DNA of 64,000 nucleotides from Paenibacillus amylolyticus. Lineage in GTDB: Bacteria; Bacillota; Bacilli; Paenibacillales; Paenibacillaceae. Under the pieces are notes generated by a model. That model did not search any database and had not been told where the DNA came from. It saw only the letters and a list, made by a program, of their open reading frames with translations. Below, piece after piece: positions 20,511 through 29,494 of this stretch. The DNA lies in the NCBI RefSeq assembly GCF_029689945.1, contig NZ_CP121451.1:4154001-4218000 (forward strand). Direction: 5' to 3'. A program made the translations under genes and the position numbers. The stretch's first letter is position 1, and each line of letters begins with the position of its first letter.

Positions 20511-21536
20511 TCAGTACAAACCTAATTCTTGAGCCAACAATATGTGTCCTTTCTTTCGACTTTCTTGATCAGGATAAAAATCAACGATAATTATTTCATC
20601 AACTAAACTATCTTTCGCTAGCTGATGTAATGTCTCAGCAACATTTTCTACACTACCTATCACGAAACGAGATTTATTACGTTCCCTAGCACTTTCTTCC
20701 GCTAGAGTGTATATATGATTTTTCGCTTCCAATGGTGTTGAAAACGAGAAATCTATTGTTCCCGTACTGATTTGTGCCCACATTAACTCTGCTGGACCGG
20801 CTATGAAGTCAGCCTCTTCTTCAGTTTCGGCCACGATAACCATTAATGCCATTATACTTTTTGGTTCACTCAGATAAGAAGAGGATTTAAATTCGTTTTT
20901 ATAGGCTCGTAACATAGGAATAGCTAAGTGTGGTGCGAGTTGAGCAGCGAACACAAAACCTAATCCTTTATCCAGTGCAAATTTTAAACCACCTTCGCTA
21001 GAGCCTAACATGTACACATCTGGTATCATTGACATGTCACCCGGCGGGGTTATCTGGCTAAATGGATGATCCTTTTTGAAATCACGATTAAAAAACGAAA
21101 GAAGATCCTCCAGTTGATTAGGGAAGTCATTTGCCCACATTAACTCTCTAGACCGTAGCAAAGCTAACATCGTTTGTGCATCAGTTCCGGATGCCCTTCC
21201 TATACCAAGATCAATCCGCCCTGGGTGAAGCCCTTCAAGCAAAGTGAAATTCTCCATTACTTTCAATGCACTGTGATTAGGCAGCATCACTCCTCCAGAA
21301 CCCACCCTAATCCTCTTTGTATGAGCTGCCGCATGCATAGACAACATTTCAGGCGAAGTACTTATCGAAGTTTTGGTATTGTGATGTTCCGTAAACCAAT
21401 ATCTTGTGTAACCTAATTCCTCAGCTAATTGCGCCATCTCAACTACATTTTTAAGACTTTCTGAAGCATTACTATTCCCGTATATATGAACAAAATCTAA
21501 AATTGAAAGTTTTAAATCGTTATTCCCGATGTTCAC
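20511..21536 (-). CDS. LLM-class flavin-dependent oxidoreductase
   Basis: 341 residues from GTG 21536, chosen because AAAGGGGG lies 8 nt before it; the frame is open further upstream but that would overlap the next gene. The luciferase-like barrel features are present: LSILDFVHIYGN, RYWFTEHHN, VGSGGVMLPNHSALKVMENF, HPGRIDLGIGRASGTD, and a C-terminal SVENVAETLHQLA. This is the subgroup often named MsnO8/alkanal monooxygenase-like. The enzyme would use reduced flavin and oxygen on an unknown substrate. It lies downstream of a medium-chain dehydrogenase and an efflux pump on the same strand. Confidence 0.88.
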   Translation of the reverse strand: MNIGNNDLKLSILDFVHIYGNSNASESLKNVVEMAQLAEELGYTRYWFTEHHNTKTSISTSPEMLSMHAAAHTKRIRVGSGGVMLPNHSALKVMENFTLLEGLHPGRIDLGIGRASGTDAQTMLALLRSRELMWANDFPNQLEDLLSFFNRDFKKDHPFSQITPPGDMSMIPDVYMLGSSEGGLKFALDKGLGFVFAAQLAPHLAIPMLRAYKNEFKSSSYLSEPKSIMALMVIVAETEEEADFIAGPAELMWAQISTGTIDFSFSTPLEAKNHIYTLAEESARERNKSRFVIGSVENVAETLHQLAKDSLVDEIIIVDFYPDQESRKKGHILLAQELGLY

Positions 21537-21657
21537 TGAATGATCCCCCTTTCTGGTACCGTCTAATGGATCGGATCGTTTTTCGACTGCGTCACCAGGA
21601 CAAATTAGCTTTCGGTCGAATTTCTCCCGGCTAACCGTTCTCGCGTCATCATGACAA

Positions 21658-22674
21658 TTACATTTCGATGACGATCTTCCCGACCATCGCACCGCTTGCG
21701 AGGTGGCTATATGCATCTTGGTAATCGGCAAACGCGAAAACTCGATCAATCACAGGGTTCATCTTATGTGCTGTCATGGCGGCAAGGAGTGCTTCAAAGT
21801 CCATACGTGTGCCCATCGTCGTAGTGTTCAGGCTGAGCGCCCGACTCATGATGTCAACGGGTGAAATTCCACCGCCCGAGCCACCAGCGAAGCCGACTAG
21901 CGCTACGTTGCCACCAATTCGGGTTGATGCTGCCGACTTCACAATTGTTTTTTCGCCTGCGATGTCGACAACCTTGTCAACGCCAATGCCGCCAGTCAAC
22001 GCAAGGATGTCCTTCTCCCAATCGGGCTGCTTGGTATAGTTGACAACCGCCTCGGCACCGAGTTCCTTCAGTCTCTCGGCCTTCTCATCCGAAGAAGTGA
22101 TCGCCAGGACACGGGCTCCGACCATCTTCGCGATCTGCAAGGCGAACAGCGCTACACCGCCCGTGCCCTGTACCAGTACCGTCTGACCGGGAGAGAGAGG
22201 TGTCTTCTGATTGAGCGCAGCCCATGCAGTCACAGCCGCGCAGGGTAGAGCAGCAGCAGCGGTGAATGACAGATAGTCTGGCAGATGGACAATTGCAGCC
22301 TCGTTCAAGACTATATATTCAGCGAGCCATCCATCGGTGGTAAAGCCTACGCTACTCGAGAAGTATTCTGGCAGGATCGGGCCACCAATCCAATATTCCC
22401 AGCAGTTTGCCGACACACGATCACCGACCTTCACCCGTGTGACGGAATCACCAACAGCTACGACCTCACCAGCACCATCTGAAACCGGGATAACCTGCTT
22501 TACCTCTCCAGGATAGTTATCCTGTAATATGGCCTGATCACGATAGTTGAGCGAGGCGGCACGAACGCGCACGAGAACATCACGTCGTCCAATACTGGGC
22601 TTAGCCTCCTCATTTAAGACAAGATTCAACGCATTATTTTCAACTTTCAATCTAACTGCTTTCATTTCATTCAC
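21658..22674 (-). CDS. Zinc-type alcohol dehydrogenase/quinone oxidoreductase (MDR superfamily)
   Basis: 338 residues. GroES-like N-terminus (VLVRVRAASLNYRDQAIL, DGAGEVVAVGDSV) and Rossmann fold with GTGGVALFALQIAK. The Cys/His set of zinc-binding alcohol dehydrogenases is absent, so it is likely a zinc-free NADPH-dependent reductase. The GTG start is 3 nt after AAGGA; ATG at 22665 is an alternative. The gene is visibly richer in G+C, including third positions, than its AT-rich neighbours, which suggests separate acquisition. It lies between the LLM oxidoreductase and an MFS pump. Confidence 0.88.
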   Translation of the reverse strand: MNEMKAVRLKVENNALNLVLNEEAKPSIGRRDVLVRVRAASLNYRDQAILQDNYPGEVKQVIPVSDGAGEVVAVGDSVTRVKVGDRVSANCWEYWIGGPILPEYFSSSVGFTTDGWLAEYIVLNEAAIVHLPDYLSFTAAAALPCAAVTAWAALNQKTPLSPGQTVLVQGTGGVALFALQIAKMVGARVLAITSSDEKAERLKELGAEAVVNYTKQPDWEKDILALTGGIGVDKVVDIAGEKTIVKSAASTRIGGNVALVGFAGGSGGGISPVDIMSRALSLNTTTMGTRMDFEALLAAMTAHKMNPVIDRVFAFADYQDAYSHLASGAMVGKIVIEM

Positions 22675-22765
22675 GCTTCCTTTCTTTCATGTCAATTATC
22701 CTTCTTTTTGGAGGGATCATCTTTTCTCACTTTCGTTCATTTCAAATAAGAAAGAACTTTTATCT

Positions 22766-24198
22766 TTAATGCATGCTCTTTACTTTGTCTCGGTTGATAC
22801 CTGATCGACGTACAAACAATCCAATAATAAAGCCAATAACAGCAATAAGCATCATAGTCCAAAACACATGTTGTGCCCCTGCAGATATCGCATTTGCAAT
22901 TTCACTTGGCATAGTTGGGGTTGATGAAGTAGCGAAATACTTATTCTTTCCACCTGTTAAAATACTGATGGCTACAGCAGTTCCCATTGCGCCAACGACT
23001 TGCATCAATGTGTTTAGGGCCGCTGAACCATGAGGATATAATTCAGAGGGCAGTGAGTTTAAGGCGTTTGTTTGTGAAGCTGGCCAAATGAGGGCAATCC
23101 CACCTGCAAGAACCATATGCAATGCAACAATGAATCCAACAGATGAAGATGGAGTTAAAGTTGTTAAGAACCATAGTACCAATATCACAACAATTAAACC
23201 CGGGATGATGACCCATTGGGGGCCATACTTATCGAATAGTCGCCCTGAGACCATTTGCATAATACCATTAAGCGCACTACCCGGTAGTAAAATTAACCCT
23301 GTAATAAATACCGAAAGCCCTGCTCCTGTCTGTAAGTACATGGGCAATACAATCATGGTCGACATGAAAATCACCATACACATCATCACAAGGAAAACAC
23401 CAAGCACAAACATCGGATATTTGAATACACGCAAATTTAGTAATGGCTGATCCTTCCTTTGTCGCAAGACAAACAACACAACTGCAATCAATCCAACAAT
23501 GATTAACGTTAGAACGGTGGGACTCGTCCATCCACCTTCTGATTCCCCCGCGTGAACAAATCCAAATACAATACTTCCAAAGCCAATTGTCGATAAAAAT
23601 GCTGAAAGTATGTCAATCCGCTGCTTCGTTACTTCCGTTACATTCTCTAAATACTTCAACCCGAATAACATGCCGATTACTAAAAAAGGAAGCAATGACC
23701 AGAAAATATAGTGCCAAGATAAATATTGGATTAACATTCCGCTAATCGCCGGCCCCAATGCTGGTGCGAAGGATAAGACCAACCCCACATAACCCATTGC
23801 TGTGCCTCTCTTTTCTGGGGAAAGATTACAAGTATTGTATTAAACATGAGCGGTAATAGTAGGCCCATGCCAATAGCCTGTAAAACACGTGCAAACATAA
23901 GCATTTCAAAGTTAAATGATAGAGCCGCTAACAATGTCCCCGCTGTTAAACCTATCGTTGACGCAATAAATAATTGTCTTGTCGTAAACATTTGTAATAA
24001 CTGACCCGTGAATGGAATGATTATACCAAGCGTTAATAAGTACCCTGTTGTTAACCATTGCGCTGTAGCTGCTGTAATGTGAAATACTTCCATTAAATTC
24101 GTTATTGCTATGTTTAACGAAGTCTCACTAAACATGCCAACAAAACCGCAGATGAGTAGCGATACCAAGATGGCACGCGTATTGTATTGTCTCCCCAC
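22766..24198 (-). CDS. MFS multidrug efflux transporter, DHA2 (14-span) type; one -1 frameshift
   Basis: About 477 residues when one base is restored in the GGGG run 23817-23820. The N-terminal part ends NTILVIFP and the continuation TAMGYVGLVLSFAPALGPAISG is in the next frame. That segment is the family motif C of drug/proton antiporters. Motif A-like GRLFDKYGP and about 14 hydrophobic segments are visible. It resembles LmrB/EmrB-type pumps. It is divergent from an HxlR regulator at 24943 that may control it. A decayed paralogue start lies between them. Confidence 0.85.
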
Positions 24199-24589
24199 TT
24201 CTATAACTCCTTATACAACAATTTTAGTGTAATAAGCTTTAGTAGCTGAATACCAGCTCAGGTACAAATTTCTTTGTCATATCCTCGTTTACCTTATAAA
24301 AATATAAGTCCCTTGCTTCTTAGGAATGATAATTCCACAGTGTGCTATTTGCTATAAATGATAAGACAACGTTGATAAAGGAATACCATCAAGACCTTTT
24401 ACAAGCTAATATGGACACAGTGCAAACTTGATAAAAAGCACCACTAACACGATGAACAAACCCTGCTTTTTAAGCGATATATGACGAGAACAGTACAAGA
24501 GTGATATCAAAAAACTCATACCTACTACAGAACTCGAACGAACATAAAAATCCAAAATTGAATGCCAGTATCGCGATTAGTACCGACGA

Positions 24590-24782
24590 TTAAGCCTAAT
24601 GAGCGAACCTTTGTAGAGCTATCTTGTAGTAAATTTCTGCAGCAACAAGCCGCTATTATTGGTTATTACAACATTGAGTGCAGTTTCGCTGAGAAAGTCA
24701 ACAAAACCGCAGATAAGCAGTAATGCTATAAAGGCACCTGAATTGTATTTTCTGTCTCTGAAGATTCCATCTTTATTCCTCC
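24590..24782 (-). pseudogene. Remnant of a second DHA2-type MFS gene
   Basis: The minus strand has GGAGGAATAAAG-ATG at its start. In a neighbouring frame it has FRDRKYNSGAFIALLLICG and FVDFLSETALNVVITN, closely similar to the start of the intact pump. It then jumps to LLLQKFTTR, which corresponds to a place ~45 residues later in the intact protein. It has a frameshift, an internal deletion and a stop, so it is dead. Confidence 0.75.
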
Positions 24783-24942
24783 ATCATCTATACATATTTT
24801 TAACTGGACTTGCTTTTGTAATATTATTGGAGTATCGTATTTTTAACAAGTACGATTTTTTATAGAACATACTATCAAAAATCATACTAATGAGTGCTTA
24901 AAGGCTTTTAAGAGCTCAGTATATACTTCGGGAGGAGAAAAT

Positions 24943-25302
24943 ATGAACAACAGCAAGAAATTCACGTGTGAATGTGGACTAAACAAAGTACAAAAAATCG
25001 TTGCTGGAAAGTGGAAATTATCATTATTATGGTATATTTCCGAGGAAACAAGAAGATTTGGGGAAATAACACGAATTTTTCCGCATATCACACAATCCAT
25101 GCTAACGAAGCAACTTAGAGAATTAGAAAGCGATGGACTCATACATCGTGAAGTTTATAAAGAGGTTCCACCAAGAGTAGAATATTCTTTAACACCTCTT
25201 GGCCAGAAGTTTATACCTATCCTCCAAAGTATGTCTGAATGGGGAGACAGCAATTTGAATAGAATCGATAATGTTAATGAAAATGATTGTTTCACAGTCT
25301 AA
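24943..25302 (+). CDS. HxlR-family winged-helix regulator
   Basis: 119 residues. ATG follows GGGAGGAGAAAAT. HxlR features: an N-terminal Cys pair (FTCECG), KWKLSLLWYI, the recognition helix ITQSMLTKQLRELESDGLI, and the wing REVYKEVPPRVEYSLTPLG. Family members respond to electrophiles or aldehydes, often through the N-terminal Cys. It is divergent from the MFS/oxidoreductase genes and probably regulates them. A strong terminator follows. A similar regulator lies at 48651. Confidence 0.9.
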   Translation: MNNSKKFTCECGLNKVQKIVAGKWKLSLLWYISEETRRFGEITRIFPHITQSMLTKQLRELESDGLIHREVYKEVPPRVEYSLTPLGQKFIPILQSMSEWGDSNLNRIDNVNENDCFTV

Positions 25303-25330
25303 CATTAATATTTTGTCTTATAGACAGCAA

Positions 25331-25360
25331 AACAGCCGGCTGGCGACCGGCTGTTTTACA
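25331..25360 (+). terminator. Terminator after the HxlR gene
   Basis: AACAGCCGG-CTGGCGA-CCGGCTGTT, a perfect 9-bp stem, followed by TTACATTG. It works best for the plus strand. Confidence 0.8.
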
Positions 25361-25611
25361 TTGTATACAATTAAGACAAATCTACTTGAAAATAGATCAA
25401 ACAAGTAAAATGTAATCCTTTAATTACATATTTTATTTATGTTCAAACACCTTGGGGTTGTCCTTCTGAGCTCAGTGCATATACATGTTCTAAGACGATA
25501 TTATGAGGGACACCGCAAACTATCAAGGTTCTAAATAGGGAATATCCTGTCGTCGTACTATTGATGTTACTTCAACGAATTTTCATGACAGCTTAATATT
25601 CTTAAATTTGG

Positions 25612-25975
25612 GTAGTTTCCCTTAAATTCGTGTTGTGGATATAATTTGCCTCAACTTTCAAGCTGCCTTGCATAGATAAAAAAAAGAATCTAAAGTTGGG
25701 CTCATTTGAACAACTTTCTCATAATTATTCGAGAGCGTATTATCTATAATGATTTCCTTCTTAAATTCCTTGCAGACCATATGTTTGTTATAATCAATTT
25801 AAATTCTATTGTTCGATCTTACATTAAAGTTGTTAAGGAATAATAAAGTCATACTGGACTTTTTAATAGTTATCTATTTATTTCATTCCCCATTCTGACC
25901 TATAGGTTATATGTACTCTTCTTTAAGATGAATTAAAGCTAAAAGATCTATTTACAGTAACCTCAGCCTCTATTA
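25612..25975 (-). pseudogene. Decayed copy of the 5' end of the diguanylate cyclase gene and its upstream region
   Basis: The segment aligns in the same orientation with about 19152-19625. It covers the N-terminal coding part (TTCGTGTT..GGATATAAT, GCATAGATAAAAA) and the start region. It then covers the leader and promoter (GACCATATGTTTGTT, CAATTTAAATTCTATTGTTC, TTATTTCATTCC). About 90 bp around the start codon is deleted in this copy and many substitutions have accumulated. No open frame remains. Confidence 0.8.
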
Positions 25976-26042
25976 TTGGGTTTAATTAAACTTCCACTAT
26001 TGTTTATATGAAACAAACGCATAGTTTGAATACCAATTTTAA
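25976..26042. other. AT-rich filler
   Basis: Short gene-free stretch between the decayed cyclase copy and the structured repeat. Nothing is recognised in it. Confidence 0.3.
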
Positions 26043-26160
26043 GACCCCCGCTGTCCGACACGAGGGTCTTTCCCCAGCCCAATGTAATGTGTCATTGGGA
26101 GGACTATATATACTATGTTATGCGACTCAACATTATGCGGGGAGATTTTCTTTTCTAATG
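26043..26160. ncRNA. Structured repeat element, copy 2 (candidate RNA)
   Basis: Hairpin 1 GACCCCCG-CTGTCCGACA-CGAGGGTC (26043-26068) and hairpin 2 CCCAATG...CATTGGG (26078-26099) are spaced as in copy 1. AGGACT, a TATATA-rich part and TTTTCTTTTC follow. In hairpin 2 the A-T pair of this copy is a G-C pair in copy 1, a compensatory change. The conserved loop CTGTCCGAYA is shared. Confidence 0.5.
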
Positions 26161-26578
26161 TTGAGATTTAATAGCCGCACTTTGTAGATTATCCAAAATG
26201 GTCAGATCTATTGAATGCTATTGTATTTAATTAGATATGAGTTTCACCATGATTGTGGATTGCTTCTGCTTCCTGTACTCTAGTTTTAAACGTTGTGTAT
26301 GATAACCGAAACCGGAAGGATACATTACTTTGTGAGGCATAAACGTTTCAAAATAATGATAACCTATAGCTTAATATTTAGGTAGATTACACACCAGATT
26401 TGTACAGAAAAACCGTTTTTGTAGAATATAAAGAATGATCTTTCTCTTGATCATACATAACCACTTTTTTTCTCCGCTATGAGGCAAAGATAATGATTAA
26501 GTAAATTAAATTTTGACTATAACGCCTCCATGCTTCTATTTCTAGATAAAAATTTTGTGTTGTGTTAAGGCATTTTGC
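26161..26578. other. Gene-free AT-rich stretch
   Basis: No open frame with a ribosome site was found on either strand. Confidence 0.35.
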
Positions 26579-26806
26579 TCAGGAAACAGTGTATCCCGCT
26601 GCTGCAATGCGAGTACTGAGAAGTAATGCTTCTTCTGTACTATTTACTGTATATGCCAGTTGCATCGTACCTGACTGAGGGAAATGAGTAGGTCTCTCAA
26701 ACATATTATTTTGAAAACGAATAGATACTATATTGGGATTGTCAGGCGTTATTATATACAAAATAATATAATGCACTTCCATGCTAACCCTTCTTTCATT
26801 TATCAT
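26579..26806 (-). pseudogene. Short VOC/glyoxalase-like remnant
   Basis: 75 codons. The C-terminal part (MFERPTHFPQSGTMQLAYTVNS and EEALLLSTRIAAAGYTVS) resembles the middle of VOC-fold proteins such as the intact one at 28159. The frame stops where the last beta-strands and metal ligand should follow. The similarity is weak and it may instead be an unrelated small protein. Confidence 0.35.
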
Positions 26807-26843
26807 TGATCGAGAAAGACAAAAGAGATCACTAAATTAGGGA

Positions 26844-27287
26844 TTATAGGGTTATACTATTGTTCGCCAATATAAGAGCTAATTGTTCTTTAAGTTCTTC
26901 TACACTTTGGCACATAATTAAAGAGTTCATCCATAAAAATCGTTGTCCCTCTCTCCTCTCATTGAAGAAGCTATCCTCATGTAAACAAATTATAGGTTTG
27001 TTAAGAGCATAGGCATATCCAATCTCCCATAAGGTATTAGATGTACCATTGTCATTTTTGTCTATAACAGCAATAAAAAGATCACAATCTTTTATTATTC
27101 TATTACATAATTCAAATATCTCACTTTCGCTATTAGAGTTTGTAGATTGAAGTTCTACATCTCGATGTGGAAGATGTGTAGTTAAAAAATTTCCTTCCAT
27201 AATCGCATTAAGTTGTTCCAACTTCCATCTAGTTTCAGAAGTAAGAGTAGATCCTGACAGATATACATTTTTGTGCAATGAATTCAC
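26844..27287 (-). CDS. Nucleoside 2-deoxyribosyltransferase
   Basis: About 147 residues. GTG 27287 is preferred over the upstream ATG at 27323 because AGGAG lies 11 nt before it. Family features: VYLSGS near the N-terminus (nucleoside pocket), the D/I-rich DCDLFIAVIDKNDNG, and TLWEIGYAYALNKPIICL with the catalytic-type Glu. The enzyme exchanges bases between deoxynucleosides, a salvage reaction. It overlaps or abuts the acetyltransferase upstream on the same strand, so they are probably cotranscribed. Confidence 0.85.
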   Translation of the reverse strand: MNSLHKNVYLSGSTLTSETRWKLEQLNAIMEGNFLTTHLPHRDVELQSTNSNSESEIFELCNRIIKDCDLFIAVIDKNDNGTSNTLWEIGYAYALNKPIICLHEDSFFNERREGQRFLWMNSLIMCQSVEELKEQLALILANNSITL

Positions 27288-27306
27288 TCTCCATTTCTCT
27301 CCTGTA

Positions 27307-27927
27307 TTATTCATTAATTTCATTTATTGTATTTATTTTATTATTTCTAAAATAATATTCACTGTCATATTCGTTGACTTCACGAATTACTTTACATGGA
27401 GTACCCAATGCGACCACATGAGATGGAATATCTTTTGTAACAACGCTACCTGCTCCAATTACTGTGTTATCACCAATCGTAATACCCGGGAGGACAATTA
27501 CACCTGCTCCAAGCCAACAATTTCTTCCTATTTTTACCGGAGCATTAAATTGGTAGGCCTGTTCCCTCAATTCAGCCATAATAGGATGCCCCGCTGTAGC
27601 TATAGTGACATTAGGACCAAACATAGTATGATCTCCTACATATATATGAGTATCATCAACAAGTGTTAAGTTGAAATTAGCATAAATGTTCTTTCCAAAA
27701 TGAACATGCTTTCCTCCCCAGTTTGAACGAAGAGGAGGTTCTATATAGCACCCTTCTCCAATCTCTGCAAACATGTCTCTTAACATTTCTTTTCTTTGCT
27801 CTTCCTCTGAGGGGCGGGACATATTATAGTCATAAAGCTTATCCAAACACTTAGCTTGATCTTTGCTGAGTTGCACGTCCCCAGGCAAATATAAACTACC
27901 ATTGTGCATTTTTTCTCTAATATTCAA
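27307..27927 (-). CDS. Sugar O-acetyltransferase (maltose/galactoside type, left-handed beta-helix)
   Basis: 206 residues. TTG at 27927 follows AAGGAG with 8 nt spacing. The N-terminal helical cap (REKMHNGSLYLPGD) and hexapeptide repeats are present. The active-site His is in ATAGHPI, and GRNCWLGAGVIVLPGITIGDN plus AGSVVTKDIPSHVVALGTPC match the LacA/Maa/NodL family. It would transfer acetyl from acetyl-CoA to a sugar hydroxyl. It is the only complete member among four pieces of the family in this window. Confidence 0.9.
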   Translation of the reverse strand: MNIREKMHNGSLYLPGDVQLSKDQAKCLDKLYDYNMSRPSEEEQRKEMLRDMFAEIGEGCYIEPPLRSNWGGKHVHFGKNIYANFNLTLVDDTHIYVGDHTMFGPNVTIATAGHPIMAELREQAYQFNAPVKIGRNCWLGAGVIVLPGITIGDNTVIGAGSVVTKDIPSHVVALGTPCKVIREVNEYDSEYYFRNNKINTINEINE

Positions 27928-28158
27928 AACTATATCTCCTTAAAAATAATTATTTTTCGTTACTCCACTTTATTTTGTTTGAACGTCTAAGCTGTCTATA
28001 TCAAGATAAGCAGATCAAAGTTTGATAACCTTGTCTAACTAATGACCATATATAGAGCTATTGGGCGTACTTTTCATACAAAACCACATATAGCTAATCG
28101 GTATAAATTTTCTCCACATCACAATTAAGCCGCACCAGCTAATCGTTATTAGTATTCG
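27928..28158. other. Intergenic stretch
   Basis: AT-rich spacing between the acetyltransferase start and the VOC gene stop. No gene recognised. Confidence 0.35.
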
Positions 28159-28542
28159 TCATATTGTAATTTCAATTTGAATGTTTTCTGGCCCTAGAAT
28201 ACTACTCTCATAATATCCATCACCTGTTGTTCGAGGACCTCCGTTAACGGAATATCCTGCATTCGAAAGTTCTAATGTTAAACTGTCCACCCGATCCTTA
28301 CTTCCTACACTAAAGGCTAGATGAATCAAGCCGGTTTGCATTAGTCCAGGAGTTCTCTCAGTTAATTCTGGACGATTCATAAGTTCTAATCTTGCTCCAG
28401 TCTCAAAAGTTAGAAAATACGTTTTCAATCCTGTACGAGGGTTATAATATAGTTTGTTTGCTTGAGCACTGAAATACTTCATGTAAAATTGTTTATTTAG
28501 CTCCAAGTCATGTACATACATTGCAATGTGTTCAATTCTCAT
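28159..28542 (-). CDS. VOC-fold protein (glyoxalase/bleomycin-resistance family)
   Basis: 127 residues. ATG follows AAGGAGATTAAAAA. Two beta-alpha-beta-beta-beta modules are visible: IEHIAMYVHDLELNKQFYMKYF with a first metal-type His, GLIHLAFSVGSKDRVDSL with the second, and terminal Glu in IQIEITI. These fit a metal-dependent lyase or dioxygenase, but the substrate cannot be told. It is isolated on the minus strand, with nested hairpins about 110 nt upstream. Confidence 0.88.
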   Translation of the reverse strand: MRIEHIAMYVHDLELNKQFYMKYFSAQANKLYYNPRTGLKTYFLTFETGARLELMNRPELTERTPGLMQTGLIHLAFSVGSKDRVDSLTLELSNAGYSVNGGPRTTGDGYYESSILGPENIQIEITI

Positions 28543-28648
28543 TTTTTAATCTCCTTATTTTTTTGCATTAAGTTAATTACATAGAGTTGATATTTAATTT
28601 AGCCTTATTCAAAGCTTAATACCTATATTTATCGTTTGAAGAATTAGT

Positions 28649-28725
28649 ACTCATCCCGCCCTGTTGTGAGTAATTTGAAGTAAGGAGGGATTACTTCTTG
28701 ATGAGTGAACCTGATGACGTCAGGT
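28649..28725. other. Nested hairpins upstream of the VOC gene
   Basis: ACTCATC (28649-28655) pairs with GATGAGT (28700-28706). Inside, AGTAAT (28669-28674) pairs with ATTACT (28690-28695). An adjacent hairpin ACCTGA-TGACG-TCAGGT spans 28709-28725. On the minus strand this could be an RNA leader for the VOC gene; no known riboswitch signature was recognised. Confidence 0.3.
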
Positions 28726-29340
28726 CCCTTTGAGTCAATTTTATTTTGAGAGCGTCAATGGAACATATGACAGTCATAGGTAGACCAGTGCTTCAAAACG
28801 TGATACGGGCCATCTAATTTTCTTTGGCATTAAATATTTCTGTTACCCATCTTTAGCAATAATAGAACGTTGATAAAAGACCAGAGACTAGCCTCCAAGA
28901 AAGCGAGCTAAATCATGTGGGAACTTATTTTTCACGAGCACACTTTATAAAGTTTATTTATTAAGTGTGCATAAATCATTCATATGAATCATCAATTGAG
29001 CCAACTGGTTTCACTTCAAATGACTGATTCGATATTTTTAATGTTGTGTAAGTGCCAATCCGGATGACTACCACTAGAATTATATATGCCACTCTTGCAC
29101 CCCTTTGGATTATACAGATTTTTTTATATTAGAGCATGGGGATTCATCGGGTGTGTTGCAATTTATAGTTGAACACCAGGCCTAGTAAGTCAATTGTCTC
29201 CGATTCACACCTCACCTACATCTAAATTCGTACAATCGAAATTGGCATACAAATTTTCACTATATGATTATAATAGCCATAATCAAATCTAATATTCAAT
29301 TCCATGCTTAGTTTACCCTCCGTGGAGCCCAACAGTTTTT
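28726..29340. other. Gene-free stretch
   Basis: About 600 bp without a supported open frame on either strand. It includes one hairpin, GCACACTT...AAGTGTGC (near 28938-28970). Probably decayed sequence. Confidence 0.35.
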
Positions 29341-29490
29341 TTAAGGTTTACGTCGAAGTATTCCCTCTGATTCTATAGTTTTGTTCTTTATTCTCGTCAT
29401 TTTTCTTGCGCATTCTCGCTCCTTAGTAAATTTAGCATCTCAAGCCTCATATAATTCTCCATCAATCATCTTTTGCTTTTCAGTTTTCAT
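29341..29490 (-). pseudogene. N-terminal remnant of a maltose-type O-acetyltransferase
   Basis: ATG 29490 opens MKTEKQKMIDGELYEA, then a TGA. After it come DAKFTKERECARKMTRIKN and KTIESEGILRR in the same frame before another stop. This is the helical cap typical of Maa enzymes (xxKQKMLxGELYxxxDxELxxERxxAR). One internal stop and loss of the whole beta-helix make it non-functional. Confidence 0.75.
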
Positions 29491-29494
29491 AATA

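Noticed and set aside
20511..21749. A longer start for the LLM oxidoreductase (70 extra residues)
   Set aside because: The extension overlaps the end of the upstream dehydrogenase gene, matches nothing in the family, and a strong ribosome site precedes GTG 21536.
24659..24865. A 68-codon plus-strand frame
   Set aside because: It is the antisense of the MFS remnant, which explains the sequence better.
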